Shown here one piece after another: positions 1-8,700 of a stretch of DNA of 64,000 nt. The stretch is from a virus. The notes below the pieces were generated by a model. That model saw only the letters and a program-made list of their open reading frames with translations. It made no database searches and was not told where the DNA came from. The translations under genes and the position numbers were made by a program. Position 1 is the stretch's first letter, and the number at the start of each line of letters is the position of its first letter. Location of the stretch: positions 1 to 64,000 of IMG/VR virus record IMGVR_UViG_3300022744_000022. One strand, given 5' to 3'.

Positions 1-1053
1 GCGGACAAGCTCAAGCAGCCCTACCGTATCAAAATTATCAGCTCTGCCCGTGGTGATACTCGTAAGGGCGAGTGGATGTACGGTAAGCGTGTAGATGAAC
101 TGGCGGACAACCTTAAGGGTATGGCCAAGAATCTGCGGGATTTGTCCGCGTTTGTGGCGGCTGGTGATAACAGCACGGACAAGCTGCTCAACTACATCTT
201 GGACAACATGACCAGTGTGGTTGCGGGTTGGGATCCTGTGGCTCGCCGAGCTACAACCACGACCAGCACGTTGCGTGAGCAGATCACGCACGACACCGCC
301 ATTTTTGCCGATGACGACGGGGATGGTGACGAGACTGAGACAGAAGAAGCGGTGCCGGAAGTGGGCGACGATGGTTCGCTAGGGGTTACCAAGAAGGACA
401 ACAACGACGAGTTGCCTAAGGGTCTTGGCGCGGTGCAGTTTTTGTACCAAATGGCGGTACCTAACGCTAACGATCAAGAGTACAACACGGATCCTTCTAC
501 GGCCCAAGGGTTCGTAGCAAAGATTGCTCGGTACTCGAAGTTGTCTGAGACCCTGCGCATTGATCCCGAGAAGTGGGAGCGAGATCAGAACAAGATCGCG
601 GATCCTGGGCAGCGTAGGGCGAAGCCTCCAGCTATCACGCTTTCTACGGTACACTCGGTCAAGGGTCTTGAGTGGCCTAACGTTTCGGTGTTGATGCCTG
701 CGGGTAAGTTCCCGCCTGTGCGTAAGCCTCGTCCCGATGAGCCCCCACCTGATCCGGTAGAAGAGGCGGAGAAGCTGAAGGCTGAGCGCAACTTGGCGTA
801 TGTGGCTTTGACCCGCGCTGCCGTGAATCTTGAAGTGTTGTGCCCTATGATGTCGGGTTCGATGCAGGCAGGAATCAGCCCCTTTGTTATTGAGGCTGGC
901 CTCAAGGTTGGGGAGAACGTTCCGAAGGGCGAGGTGTTCGAGTCTGGGGAGAAGACCGCTGCTGTTGAGGCTATGGATCCCCATGTGTTGGAGACCTTAG
1001 AGCGGTTCGCAGATGAGCTGCCTGCCCCGTCGTACGATCGGAGGGGGTCATGA
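1..1053 (+). CDS. UvrD/Rep-family superfamily 1 helicase, C-terminal part (5' end outside window)
   Basis: The frame is open from base 1, so the gene begins upstream. The C-terminal half of an SF1A helicase is visible. Motif V reads STVHSVKGLEW (about 640-675), and motif VI reads AYVALTRA (about 796-820), containing the arginine that contacts ATP. UvrD, PcrA and Rep enzymes unwind DNA 3' to 5' with ATP and serve in repair or replication; phage versions usually serve replication or recombination. An acidic insertion rich in Asp and Glu (about 310-370) separates the motifs. The stop overlaps the start of the next gene (ATGA), so the two are probably co-translated. Motifs I-IV lie outside the window, so activity cannot be judged. 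The family call is secure; the exact role is not. Confidence 0.88.
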   Translation, partial: ADKLKQPYRIKIISSARGDTRKGEWMYGKRVDELADNLKGMAKNLRDLSAFVAAGDNSTDKLLNYILDNMTSVVAGWDPVARRATTTTSTLREQITHDTAIFADDDGDGDETETEEAVPEVGDDGSLGVTKKDNNDELPKGLGAVQFLYQMAVPNANDQEYNTDPSTAQGFVAKIARYSKLSETLRIDPEKWERDQNKIADPGQRRAKPPAITLSTVHSVKGLEWPNVSVLMPAGKFPPVRKPRPDEPPPDPVEEAEKLKAERNLAYVALTRAAVNLEVLCPMMSGSMQAGISPFVIEAGLKVGENVPKGEVFESGEKTAAVEAMDPHVLETLERFADELPAPSYDRRGS

Positions 1054-1448
1054 AGAAGCAGGCCATGGCGGCGACTTACACAGCGATCTCGCTTGAAGAC
1101 ATGGAGACGTTCCTCAAGCGAGCGTTCCGTGCGCTCAAACCTGTCAAGGGGGCGCAAAAAGGTGAGCTGGTGTTCGATCTGTATCTTAGCCCTACGACGG
1201 GTGTCCGCGTTTGGACCTCGATCGCACAGCACGGCACTACGGGTGCTGGGGTTGGGGATGATGCGATTCGGGTGCAGCTCTACAGCTTCGCAAAGAACCG
1301 TCCCTTGATGCCGGGGAAGGCTCCGATTGTGAAGCGTACGCAAGGCTGGCGGGACAACCTAAAGGACCGCATCGAGGACTACATGGAGAAGTACGACTCG
1401 AAAGAGGCTGAGATCGAGGCGGGCAAGTTCATCAACTGGAATGAGTAA
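1050..1448 (+). CDS. Conserved-looking 132-aa phage protein, unknown function
   Basis: I do not recognise this family. It begins at an ATG overlapping the helicase stop by 4 nt, with a good ribosome site (GGAGGG, about 1039-1044) 5 nt upstream, so it is probably made together with the helicase. The protein is a single compact domain of mixed alpha/beta character: a helical N-terminus (ISLEDMETFLKRAF), a central strand-rich part (FDLYLSP, GVRVWTSI, IRVQLYSF) and a basic then acidic helix at the C-terminus (WRDNLKDRIEDYMEKY). It has no signal peptide or membrane segment. Coupling to a helicase suggests a DNA-metabolism accessory role, but that is inference from position only. Confidence 0.75.
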   Translation: MKKQAMAATYTAISLEDMETFLKRAFRALKPVKGAQKGELVFDLYLSPTTGVRVWTSIAQHGTTGAGVGDDAIRVQLYSFAKNRPLMPGKAPIVKRTQGWRDNLKDRIEDYMEKYDSKEAEIEAGKFINWNE

Positions 1449-1496
1449 CATTCCCGCGAACTGTGATTCATTTGTAGGTTACACTACGTAACTGTA

Positions 1497-1847
1497 GTGC
1501 AAAACCAAGCTTGTTCTATATGCGCTGGGCGAGGCCGAGTTCATCTTCCAAGGTGTAGGATCTTTGCCGATCCCGACGCCACGTGTACTTGTGGCCACCG
1601 TCCCTGTCCTTCGTGTGTAGGCCCTGGTGCCCAGCATGGGGGTGCGGGGGACCGCGCTCTTTTGGAAGAACGCTGTGAGGAACTGCTGCGTTACCCTTTG
1701 ACGGATTTGGAGCGGGCTTACGTGCGGGACCTGCGGGCTCGGTTGGGTGCGGGCCATGCCCCTATTTTGGTGGACTGGTTTCGTTCCCGAGAGTTGCTGG
1801 AGAAGTACGCAGGCCCGTCCTTGAACGGGTCCCGCAGACGGCATTGA
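1497..1847 (+). CDS. Small Cys-rich zinc-ribbon-like protein, unknown function
   Basis: The frame opens with a GTG at 1497. The first 45 residues hold CSIC, PRC, CTCGHRPC and CPSC, a spacing that suggests one or two bound zinc ions of the ribbon or knuckle type. The rest is a helical Arg/Leu-rich segment (LLEERCEELLRYPLTDLERA) ending in a basic tail. No clear Shine-Dalgarno precedes the GTG, so the exact start is uncertain. Small zinc proteins of this kind are common in large phages as nucleic-acid binding or scaffold proteins, but nothing here fixes a role. It sits between the helicase pair and a protein preceding the tail tube. Confidence 0.6.
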   Translation: MQNQACSICAGRGRVHLPRCRIFADPDATCTCGHRPCPSCVGPGAQHGGAGDRALLEERCEELLRYPLTDLERAYVRDLRARLGAGHAPILVDWFRSRELLEKYAGPSLNGSRRRH

Positions 1848-1875
1848 TGTTCTTCTAGTGGGTTCCCTGTAGGGG

Positions 1876-2508
1876 ATGCCACCGCTCAAGAAGACACAGC
1901 AGCCGCGTCGCGTGGCTATGGTGACGTTTGGGACCGACGGGTTTGTGGACTACGTGCAGGTCCCGGACGGCCAGCGGTACATGCTGGGTCCGGTTTCGGT
2001 GCTCAAGTTGATCACCGGCTTGGTTCCCACGCGAACCGCTAGGGTGGCGCTCAAAGAATTCGTGTCTTCGCAGCAGGTGATGCTGCCTGTGGACCTCGAC
2101 CGGATGTGGGCAATGCTGCCCTTTCGGCGGGCTCGGTTTTCGTCCACTACTAACCCTCTTATGAGGGGCCCTGATCGTCAGGCTCAGATTGCTCGCTGTG
2201 GCGAGACGGAGAAACAAGCCGCCATGCTCAAGACCGCTTCCTACGATACGTTCACCGCCAATGTGGAACTCGCCGAAGACATCGTAGCCAAGGTTGCGGC
2301 GACGGATGAGGCGATTGAGCGTCTTAAGACCGCTGGTAAGCGGTTTGATTCGGTTCGTGCCAAGGCGGACCTTCACAAGATCGCGTCTCGGGTTGCTGAG
2401 ATTGCTCAGAACGTGGATCTCGCGCAACCGTGGGTTGGCAACGACCTGGCGGATCTCTCTAAGCAGGCGACTGAAATCCATGGGCTGTTCGAGCCTAAGG
2501 AAGTCTGA
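1876..2508 (+). CDS. Unknown 210-aa protein preceding the tail tube gene
   Basis: The product is not recognised. It has a basic N-terminus (MPPLKKTQQPRR), a small beta-rich region (VTFGTDGFVDYVQV, then YMLGP) and a long helical second half with heptad-like spacing (residues about 110-190), so an oligomeric coiled coil is possible. Start choice: an in-frame TAG lies at 1870-1872, so translation cannot begin further upstream. An AGGGG lies directly against the ATG, leaving almost no spacer, which is unusual; ATG 1918 is an alternative but has no better site. It reads into the tail tube gene after a 37-nt gap, so it may be virion-related, but this is only positional. Confidence 0.65.
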   Translation: MPPLKKTQQPRRVAMVTFGTDGFVDYVQVPDGQRYMLGPVSVLKLITGLVPTRTARVALKEFVSSQQVMLPVDLDRMWAMLPFRRARFSSTTNPLMRGPDRQAQIARCGETEKQAAMLKTASYDTFTANVELAEDIVAKVAATDEAIERLKTAGKRFDSVRAKADLHKIASRVAEIAQNVDLAQPWVGNDLADLSKQATEIHGLFEPKEV

Positions 2509-2545
2509 AACCCGCCTCCCCTCTGACCGCTGAAGGAGTCCTGAA

Positions 2546-3256
2546 ATGGCGAACGTATCAACTTCCAACTACATCTACCGGATGGGCACGGCTCCGAATA
2601 CTCGGGCCGCTGTATCCCAGAAGAACAAGATCTACGGCTACACAGTCGGTGTGGGCGGCTTTCAGCAGCTTGGGGTGATCTCGGAGTTCGGCTTCGATGA
2701 GTCGCGTACCATCGATCCGATCCGTGGCGTCGGCTTTGGTGACCAGATCGCTGAGTTGGTGCCGTCAGTCACCGACCCGATGACCCTGACTTTGAACAAG
2801 ACGCTGCTCTACACGGCGAACTTGTATCAGATCCTGGGGTACAAGGGCGGCATCGATGGTTTGGCGCGTTCTCTGCGTCACCACCGTTGGCCCTTTGACA
2901 TCAAGCAGGAGTTGGTGTTCTCGGAGCTGGCGTCGCTCCAAGACCCTAATGGCGTTTCGGTCCAAGCGACGGTCACAACGGGTCCCACGAGTGCGGACAA
3001 CCCGATCGTTACCCCGCGTGCGCTGCTGACGTTCTACGAGGGTTGCTGGATGAACAGCTACTCGGCGAGCTTCACCAGTGACTCGGCGATGGTGGCTGAG
3101 AACTCGTCTGTGACGGTCACAGACATCATCGACGGCGTGAGCCAGTACGGTGAGTTCATCGATACGGGTCTTGCGCCGGTATCGGCGAATGGCGGTCCGG
3201 GCAAGGGCTTCTCCCTGAGGTTCGCCAACAACAGCAATTCGGTCGTTCCGGTCTGA
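2546..3256 (+). CDS. Probable tail tube (inner tube) protein
   Basis: The product is 236 aa with a strong ribosome site (GAAGGAG, about 2532-2538) 7 nt before the ATG. The early part (GYTVGVGGFQQLGVISEF) is followed by strand-rich segments such as DPMTLTLNKTLLYTA. The length and beta character fit the inner tube of contractile tails (gp19 type), which polymerises into the rigid DNA channel. Position supports this: a hairpin follows, then two probable tail-assembly genes and the tape measure, which is the usual order. No sheath gene lies upstream in the window. The call combines fold impression and context; another major tail protein is the alternative. Confidence 0.68.
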   Translation: MANVSTSNYIYRMGTAPNTRAAVSQKNKIYGYTVGVGGFQQLGVISEFGFDESRTIDPIRGVGFGDQIAELVPSVTDPMTLTLNKTLLYTANLYQILGYKGGIDGLARSLRHHRWPFDIKQELVFSELASLQDPNGVSVQATVTTGPTSADNPIVTPRALLTFYEGCWMNSYSASFTSDSAMVAENSSVTVTDIIDGVSQYGEFIDTGLAPVSANGGPGKGFSLRFANNSNSVVPV

Positions 3257-3261
3257 CCAGG

Positions 3262-3283
3262 TAGCCGCCCTTTAGGGCGGCTA
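3262..3283 (+). terminator. Perfect hairpin after the tail tube gene
   Basis: A 9-bp perfect stem (TAGCCGCCC / GGGCGGCTA) with a TTTA loop begins 6 nt after the tail tube stop codon. It has no run of T after it, so it is not a textbook intrinsic terminator. It could instead trim or attenuate transcripts, giving the abundant tube protein a more stable or separate mRNA than the genes downstream. Confidence 0.6.
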
Positions 3284-3308
3284 GTTCATGGGTGACAGCG
3301 GTTGAGCT

Positions 3309-3378
3309 AGATGTACATCAAACCAGATCAAACCAGATGTGAATTTTAGGTCGTAGGTAGTCGCACTAGACCCAGATG
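3309..3378 (+). promoter_or_regulatory. Repeat-bearing leader upstream of the tail-assembly genes
   Basis: This non-coding stretch holds a perfect 10-bp tandem direct repeat (ATCAAACCAG at 3317-3326 and 3327-3336). It also holds three related copies of an AGATGT word (about 3309, 3335 and 3373), two of them preceded by CC. It is more AT-rich than its neighbours. No convincing -10/-35 pair was seen. The best reading is a control region for the operon starting at 3437, possibly a phage-specific promoter or binding site, but this is inference. Confidence 0.35.
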
Positions 3379-3409
3379 TAGATCCCGTTCGATTTAATTC
3401 AGCGCTGTC

Positions 3410-3433
3410 ATCCTCACCAAACAAGATGAGGAT
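3410..3433 (+). promoter_or_regulatory. Hairpin covering the ribosome site of the 3437 gene
   Basis: ATCCTCA at 3410-3416 is complementary to TGAGGAT at 3427-3433, with a 10-nt loop. The right arm contains the likely Shine-Dalgarno (GAGGATG) for the ATG at 3437, so folding would hide the ribosome site. This would lower or regulate initiation on the first tail-assembly gene. Confidence 0.4.
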
Positions 3434-3436
3434 GAG

Positions 3437-4498
3437 ATGAGCACGTTATCAGCAAAGAAACTCAATGAGGCCCTATCCAAGGCCAAAAATGTTGGCCTTG
3501 TCGAAGAGAGCTTCACGATTGAGGACTGCGAGCTAACGCTTCGCAATCTGCGCCCAGCCGAGTACGCGGACGTTCTTCAAGACTGCTCGGGTCTTGAGAG
3601 TGTGGAGTATCTGAACGCCTATCAACGAGGGCATCTGGCTCGTTCGATAGTGGCGATCAATGGGATTGATCTGCACTCAACGGACTTCGTAGAGGTCGAA
3701 GAAGACGACCCTAAAAAGCCCGGGCAAGTCCGAACGGTGAAGCTAGAGCTTCATACGTACTTGAACAAGCACGTGCTCCGCACGTGGAGCAAAGAGGCCG
3801 TCTACACGGCTATGCGTAAATTTGGGGATGTGGTCGCAGCGGCTGAGCGCAAAGCTAAGGATGGGATCACTTTCGTGGTCGCTGACGAGACTCCGGAAGA
3901 GAAGTACCGTCGTTTATTGCTAGAGGCCAAAGAGTGCGAGGACGAGATCCCCGCCACTATGTTGGACAGCATTCTTGACGACATGGGCTTCATGCGGAAG
4001 TCCACTGCTGACGAGATCAAAGCGGCGATGGCCAGAACGGATGCTTTGGCTCGCGAGCAGGAAGTCCAAGCCCCTACCCCGGAGCCCGTTCCAGTCGCTC
4101 CTGAGCCGGTGGTATCGAGGCCCATTGAGCCCGAGCCCGAAGCCCCACAGGCGGCTAGGCGGCCTTCTGTGGCAGACCCGCATGTAACGCTCCAGCAGGC
4201 GATTGCAGCCCGTCAGGCCCCTGTCCCAGCCCCAGCTACGCCAGTCGTTCAAGCAGCTCAAGGCGAAAGCCCTGCCGTAAGCCGTACCTCCGAAATTGCT
4301 GCCCTAGAGGCCGACTTGCCGACCTCTTTACCAGGTAGTCATGGGCCGATTGAGGTGTACCGTCCGGAACAACGTCCGGAGCCTGTAGAGCTGCGCCAGC
4401 GGCAGCAACCGTTTGATGCTTCTGCGGCATCTGCGATTCTTGACAAGCCCCCCGCAGCCGGGATCAACCCGAGGTTCCGTCCTCCGCCCAAGGTCTAA
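3437..4498 (+). CDS. Probable tail assembly chaperone or accessory protein, 353 aa
   Basis: The N-terminal 200 residues form a compact domain (ELTLRNLRPAEYADVLQ; later ELHTYLNKHVLRTWSK) like the short adaptor-type domain seen in tail assembly proteins. From about residue 210 to the end the chain is low-complexity and Pro/Glu/Ala-rich (repeated PEP/PEPV), hence disordered. It lies between the tail tube and tape measure, where tail chaperones that coat the tape measure during assembly are normally encoded. Unlike classical G/GT pairs, the next ORF is in the same frame, separated only by TAA and one codon, so no frameshift is needed. The assignment is mainly from position; a structural role is possible. 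Confidence 0.5.
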   Translation: MSTLSAKKLNEALSKAKNVGLVEESFTIEDCELTLRNLRPAEYADVLQDCSGLESVEYLNAYQRGHLARSIVAINGIDLHSTDFVEVEEDDPKKPGQVRTVKLELHTYLNKHVLRTWSKEAVYTAMRKFGDVVAAAERKAKDGITFVVADETPEEKYRRLLLEAKECEDEIPATMLDSILDDMGFMRKSTADEIKAAMARTDALAREQEVQAPTPEPVPVAPEPVVSRPIEPEPEAPQAARRPSVADPHVTLQQAIAARQAPVPAPATPVVQAAQGESPAVSRTSEIAALEADLPTSLPGSHGPIEVYRPEQRPEPVELRQRQQPFDASAASAILDKPPAAGINPRFRPPPKV

Positions 4499-4501
4499 AG
4501 T

Positions 4502-5785
4502 ATGTCTGGTGCAGCTCAGACATACGAGGCAGAGCAGAAGAAGCTCCAGGCTGAGTACAGTGGGCAGCCTCAGGGGGACATCCACATCACGGTTCCGAAA
4601 GAACCGGAGGTCAATCCTGAGGTCTACAAGGACGTGGAACCCATGCTGTACCGTGGGTTCCTTACGGTACAGGCCGAGATCAACGGGGTCTACTTCGTAT
4701 TCAAAAGCTTGAACCACCACGAGCTGGAGCTACTCCGTTTCAGTGGTGGCTTTCGTGGGGATCGCGTCACCGCCAAGTTCTGGGACATTTTCCTGGCCTA
4801 CGGTGTGTTCATGGTCGATGGGGTCAACATCCTCGCTGAGCGAGACAGGTGGATCCCTAAGTTAGCCGAGACGTTTGGGGGCCTGCCTAAGGAAGCACGT
4901 TCAATGATCGTCCGGCATGTGGGCGAGGTGAACAGGCGGTCTTCTAACGCGGTGGCTCTCACGGAAGCGTATGCAATGGAGGCGATGTCTCGTTACCGTT
5001 GGATGCAGCTCAAGGGTCTGGATTTGTCTTCGCCTGCGGTGACTGGGATCGAGGGAACGCAGCGGTTGGGCCTCAACTGGGCGCAGCATCTTTGGCGGGC
5101 TCTAAACCATGCCGAGGATCGAAATGAGCAGCACGAACGGGAGTGGGAGAACGCCAAGTTCGTAGGGTCTTGCTTCGCGGGTAAGGGTATCTCGAAGGTC
5201 TACAACCAGGACAATGATCGTCGGCGTAAGGACAAGGAGGAGCGTCTTTCGCGTAAAGACAAGGTGCTTCGCGAGATCGTCCTGGGGGAGAAAACGGAAG
5301 CCCACACTCTTACGATTCCTGGGGCTGTGATCACAGCTCCGAGGACGGTCGAGGAGCTTGCGTCGCAGTTGGAGAAGGATCTCCGGGGCGACAAGGATTG
5401 GCACGACAAGGTGATCGAAGCCCATGAGACGAAGATCCGGAATCAATACGGTGAACGTCAGGCTCAGCTTGAGGTCGTGGCAAAGGAGAACGCGGTTCAA
5501 TTCGGCGACCGCAGTGTAGTGGGTGGTTCCGACGTACAGGGTCTGACGCCCGAAGAAGTTGCTGCGCGAGTGGAGAGGCGTAAGCAGCTTCAAGCGCAGG
5601 AAGCGGCTCGGAGACAGGTCCATCCCGAAATCCAGGATGAGAAGACGCAGAACTTCCTGAATAAGTGGGGCGTTCTCGGGCCTGAGGTTGCGACCGAAAT
5701 TTCTACTACAGATCAGGATATATCAGGGGCTGTTCCTTTACCGACAGTGCGGGCTCCGGCTACCCCGTTCCGAAGAAAGACGTGA
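4502..5785 (+). CDS. Probable second tail assembly protein, 427 aa
   Basis: The product is not recognised in detail. Residues about 35-210 form a globular domain (NGVYFVFKSLNHHELELL, AYGVFMVDGVNIL) with a helical second half. From about residue 215 the chain is highly charged and helical (DNDRRRKDKEERLSRKDK), then mixed and flexible to the end. It starts 3 nt after the previous stop, in the same frame, and is followed after 3 nt by the tape measure gene, again in the same frame. This run of three same-frame genes suggests re-initiation and tight stoichiometry. Position makes a tail assembly chaperone or completion factor most likely. Confidence 0.5.
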   Translation: MSGAAQTYEAEQKKLQAEYSGQPQGDIHITVPKEPEVNPEVYKDVEPMLYRGFLTVQAEINGVYFVFKSLNHHELELLRFSGGFRGDRVTAKFWDIFLAYGVFMVDGVNILAERDRWIPKLAETFGGLPKEARSMIVRHVGEVNRRSSNAVALTEAYAMEAMSRYRWMQLKGLDLSSPAVTGIEGTQRLGLNWAQHLWRALNHAEDRNEQHEREWENAKFVGSCFAGKGISKVYNQDNDRRRKDKEERLSRKDKVLREIVLGEKTEAHTLTIPGAVITAPRTVEELASQLEKDLRGDKDWHDKVIEAHETKIRNQYGERQAQLEVVAKENAVQFGDRSVVGGSDVQGLTPEEVAARVERRKQLQAQEAARRQVHPEIQDEKTQNFLNKWGVLGPEVATEISTTDQDISGAVPLPTVRAPATPFRRKT

Positions 5786-5788
5786 TCC

Positions 5789-8700
5789 GTGGCTTCTGAA
5801 AAACCCGAAGTAGTCAATTTCAAGTTTGCGGTTGAGTCCAAGACTGCAATCGCGGAAGCGACTCGTTTTCAGAAGGAGCTGACCAAGCGGCTCAAGTTGG
5901 TTGAGAAGACCGAGAAGGACCTGAACAACGGACTCACGAAGTACCTCTACAAGATGGGCCGGGCCAAGCAAGTGGTGGGCCCCACTTTGCAGAAGGAATT
6001 GAAGTCTCGCAAAGCGATCCGGGATACGATCAAGAACACCGCTTCTTCGCTCACGCAAGTCACGGCGGTGGCGACCAAGACTTCGGCAGTCGTTGAAGAA
6101 CTCAAGTCGCGACAGCTCAACGCTGAGAAGGAATTGGCTGCCCTCCAAAAGGAGGCCGATGCCGCCAGTAGGCAGCTTGTTGAGGACAAGCGGAAGGGGT
6201 TGGCGGTTGACGCTGCCGCTGTAGATGCTGCAAAGAGTAAGGTAGCTGCGGCTAAGGAAGGTCTTGCAGACATCAAGGCGGTGGTAAAGGAGCAAGAGGC
6301 TGCTCTGAAAGGGGCTCAAGACATTGTTGGGGTCAAGAAGGAGGAACTGGCAGCCCTCAAGGAGCAGCAGAAGGCGTCCCGAGCCTCTGGGATGAAAGAG
6401 AGTGCAGGGGCTCGTGCTGATTCGAGCCTAGAGGGTATCGTCAAGAACCTCTCCACGGCCGTGCGTGAGTCTGGCGAGGATTTGGTCAAGCCCTTCGAGG
6501 CGTTTGCCCGCAAAGATCTGGCGGGTGTCATGGAAGAGGGTGGGACGCTTGCCGGTAAGGCGTTCCGTAAGACCTTGGTGATGGCCCAGATGGGTAAGGC
6601 CATGAAGAAGGACCCCTCGAAGGCTGAGGGGATGGGGACGGTTCTCAAGGGGGTGGCCACGATGGCGGGCAAGATGGCCCCCGTCTTGGACATCCTTGGC
6701 AAGATGGCTCCGGCCATTAGCCTAATGGGCACCGCGATGATGAGCCTCGTCAAGATGTTCATCGACGCTGAGGCATCGGCGACCGAGTTCAACAAGGAAA
6801 TCTTGGCCTCCAGCAGCTCATCCGGCTTCATGATCGACAACATGCATGACGTTGGGGCTGCCGCTGCGGATGCCTCTAAGTTCTTGCGTGCTTCGATGCC
6901 GGACATAGAGGATTGGCGAAACGTCCAGCGGGGCGTCACCAAGGATATGGTGGCGTCAACCACGGCGGCTCTGGGTGCTGAGGGTGTAAGTGTTACGATG
7001 CTGCGCAAGCAGCTCGACGGCCTTGCTTCGTCTACGGTGGACGGCGCTAAGGACATGCAGAATCTGAATGACGTGACGTGGATGTCCACGGCCTTCTCTC
7101 GGCAGTTCGGCGTAAGTCTCAGCGAGGTCACTCAGCTTCAAGGCGAGATGATGACCGAGATGGGCGCGAATCTTACGAGTGTCGAGACTCAGTTTCAGAA
7201 CATGGATCGCTCAGCGGAGCAGGCGGGCGTTGCGTCCAACAAGTTCTTCGGAATTATCCGCAGCTTCTCGTCTGACATGTCCTTGTTCACGCTCCGTATG
7301 GAGGACCTGACCAAGGTCATGATGGTGCTCGGTAAGACGATGAGCCCTCGTAACGCTCAGAAGTTCTTGCAGACGGTGACCCAACAGTTCAAGGGGGCCA
7401 GTCTCATGGATCGTACCCGCTCAGTCCTTCTTGGGGGTAAGGAGGAAATGAAGGGGATTGCGCAAGAAGGGGCAAAAGGACGAACGGCAGCGTTGGGTGT
7501 TGACTTGAGTAGGACCGTAGGACGGGACATCTCTGAGGAAATCAAAACGTTGGTTGCTGGGGGTAGTTCGGAGTCGAACACGAGAGAGATTACAGCGTTC
7601 CTGGCACAGTTCGGGGACAAGCTGACTGGGGCACAGCGGGAGGCTGTTCTAGATGCTGCTCGTATGCAGGGTAAGCTCAACTCCGATGATACAGTAGATA
7701 TCGCTTCGGCCATCAAGGATGCGAGCCCTATCGATGCTATCAAGATGTTGCAGCAGATCTCCGAGCGGAGATTTGGCAAACCTCTTGAGGAGTTGACGGG
7801 GATCCAGAGGTTAGCCATTGAACAGATGGCCAACATCAATGATGAGCAGATCGATCAGATGTACAAGATGAAGGCGGGTCTTATGCAGACCCAAGAGGAT
7901 CTGATCGCTAAGATTGGTAAGTACCAAGCGGCTATCGCAGGCGGCGCTACTCCTGCTGATGCTAAGAAAGCCGCTGGGTTCACCGACGCTGAACTCACGA
8001 GTCTGACCAACTTGGGTACGTCGATCGATGACCAGGGTGCCGCTGCGACAGTTCGTGCCAAGTCCGCAGAAGATATCTGGAATAGCATGGACGCCACACA
8101 GCAAGAGCTGCTGAAAGGCGTGGACGAAACCAAAGCATTCCAAACGCAGATGGGTTCCCTACAGACGAGCATCGCCGACAAGATGGCGATCGTCGTGGAC
8201 TTGCTCACTACGTCTATCTACAAGGCCCTGATGGCCATGTACGACGCCCTTATTGGTTTGTGGGACGGCTTCATGGGTCTCTGGGGTGATTTAGGTAGTG
8301 GTAAGATTGGTGCAATGCTCGGTCTTAGTGGGCCCGGTGAGAAAGAGAAGCAGAGGAAAGCTAACCGTTTTGGTGCCGACATTGACCCTGCGGCGGAGGC
8401 AGCTCGTGTGGCGGCTAAGGGGCAGCAGACCTCAGCGGCGGAGTCTACTGCGTTAATGTCGGTAGACCCCGGTGACGCCTCGTCTCAACCTATCGTAGAG
8501 CAACAGAGCGCCACTACCGAGTCCGTAGATACCGTCAACAAGACGTTGAAGAGGGGCATCGTTCAAGGTCGTCCGACGCAGGCGTATAACGCTGCCACCG
8601 AGGACGCCACTCTCAAGGCGATCCGTCAGGGACTCTTTGAGTATTACCTCTACTCCCAGTTGAACCCTGCCGATGTGATGTCTGCCATGGGCCAGGGTAT

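Noticed and set aside
4480-4510. Classical G/GT-type programmed frameshift between tail chaperones
   Set aside because: The two ORFs are in the same frame and do not overlap; no slippery heptamer was seen at the junction.
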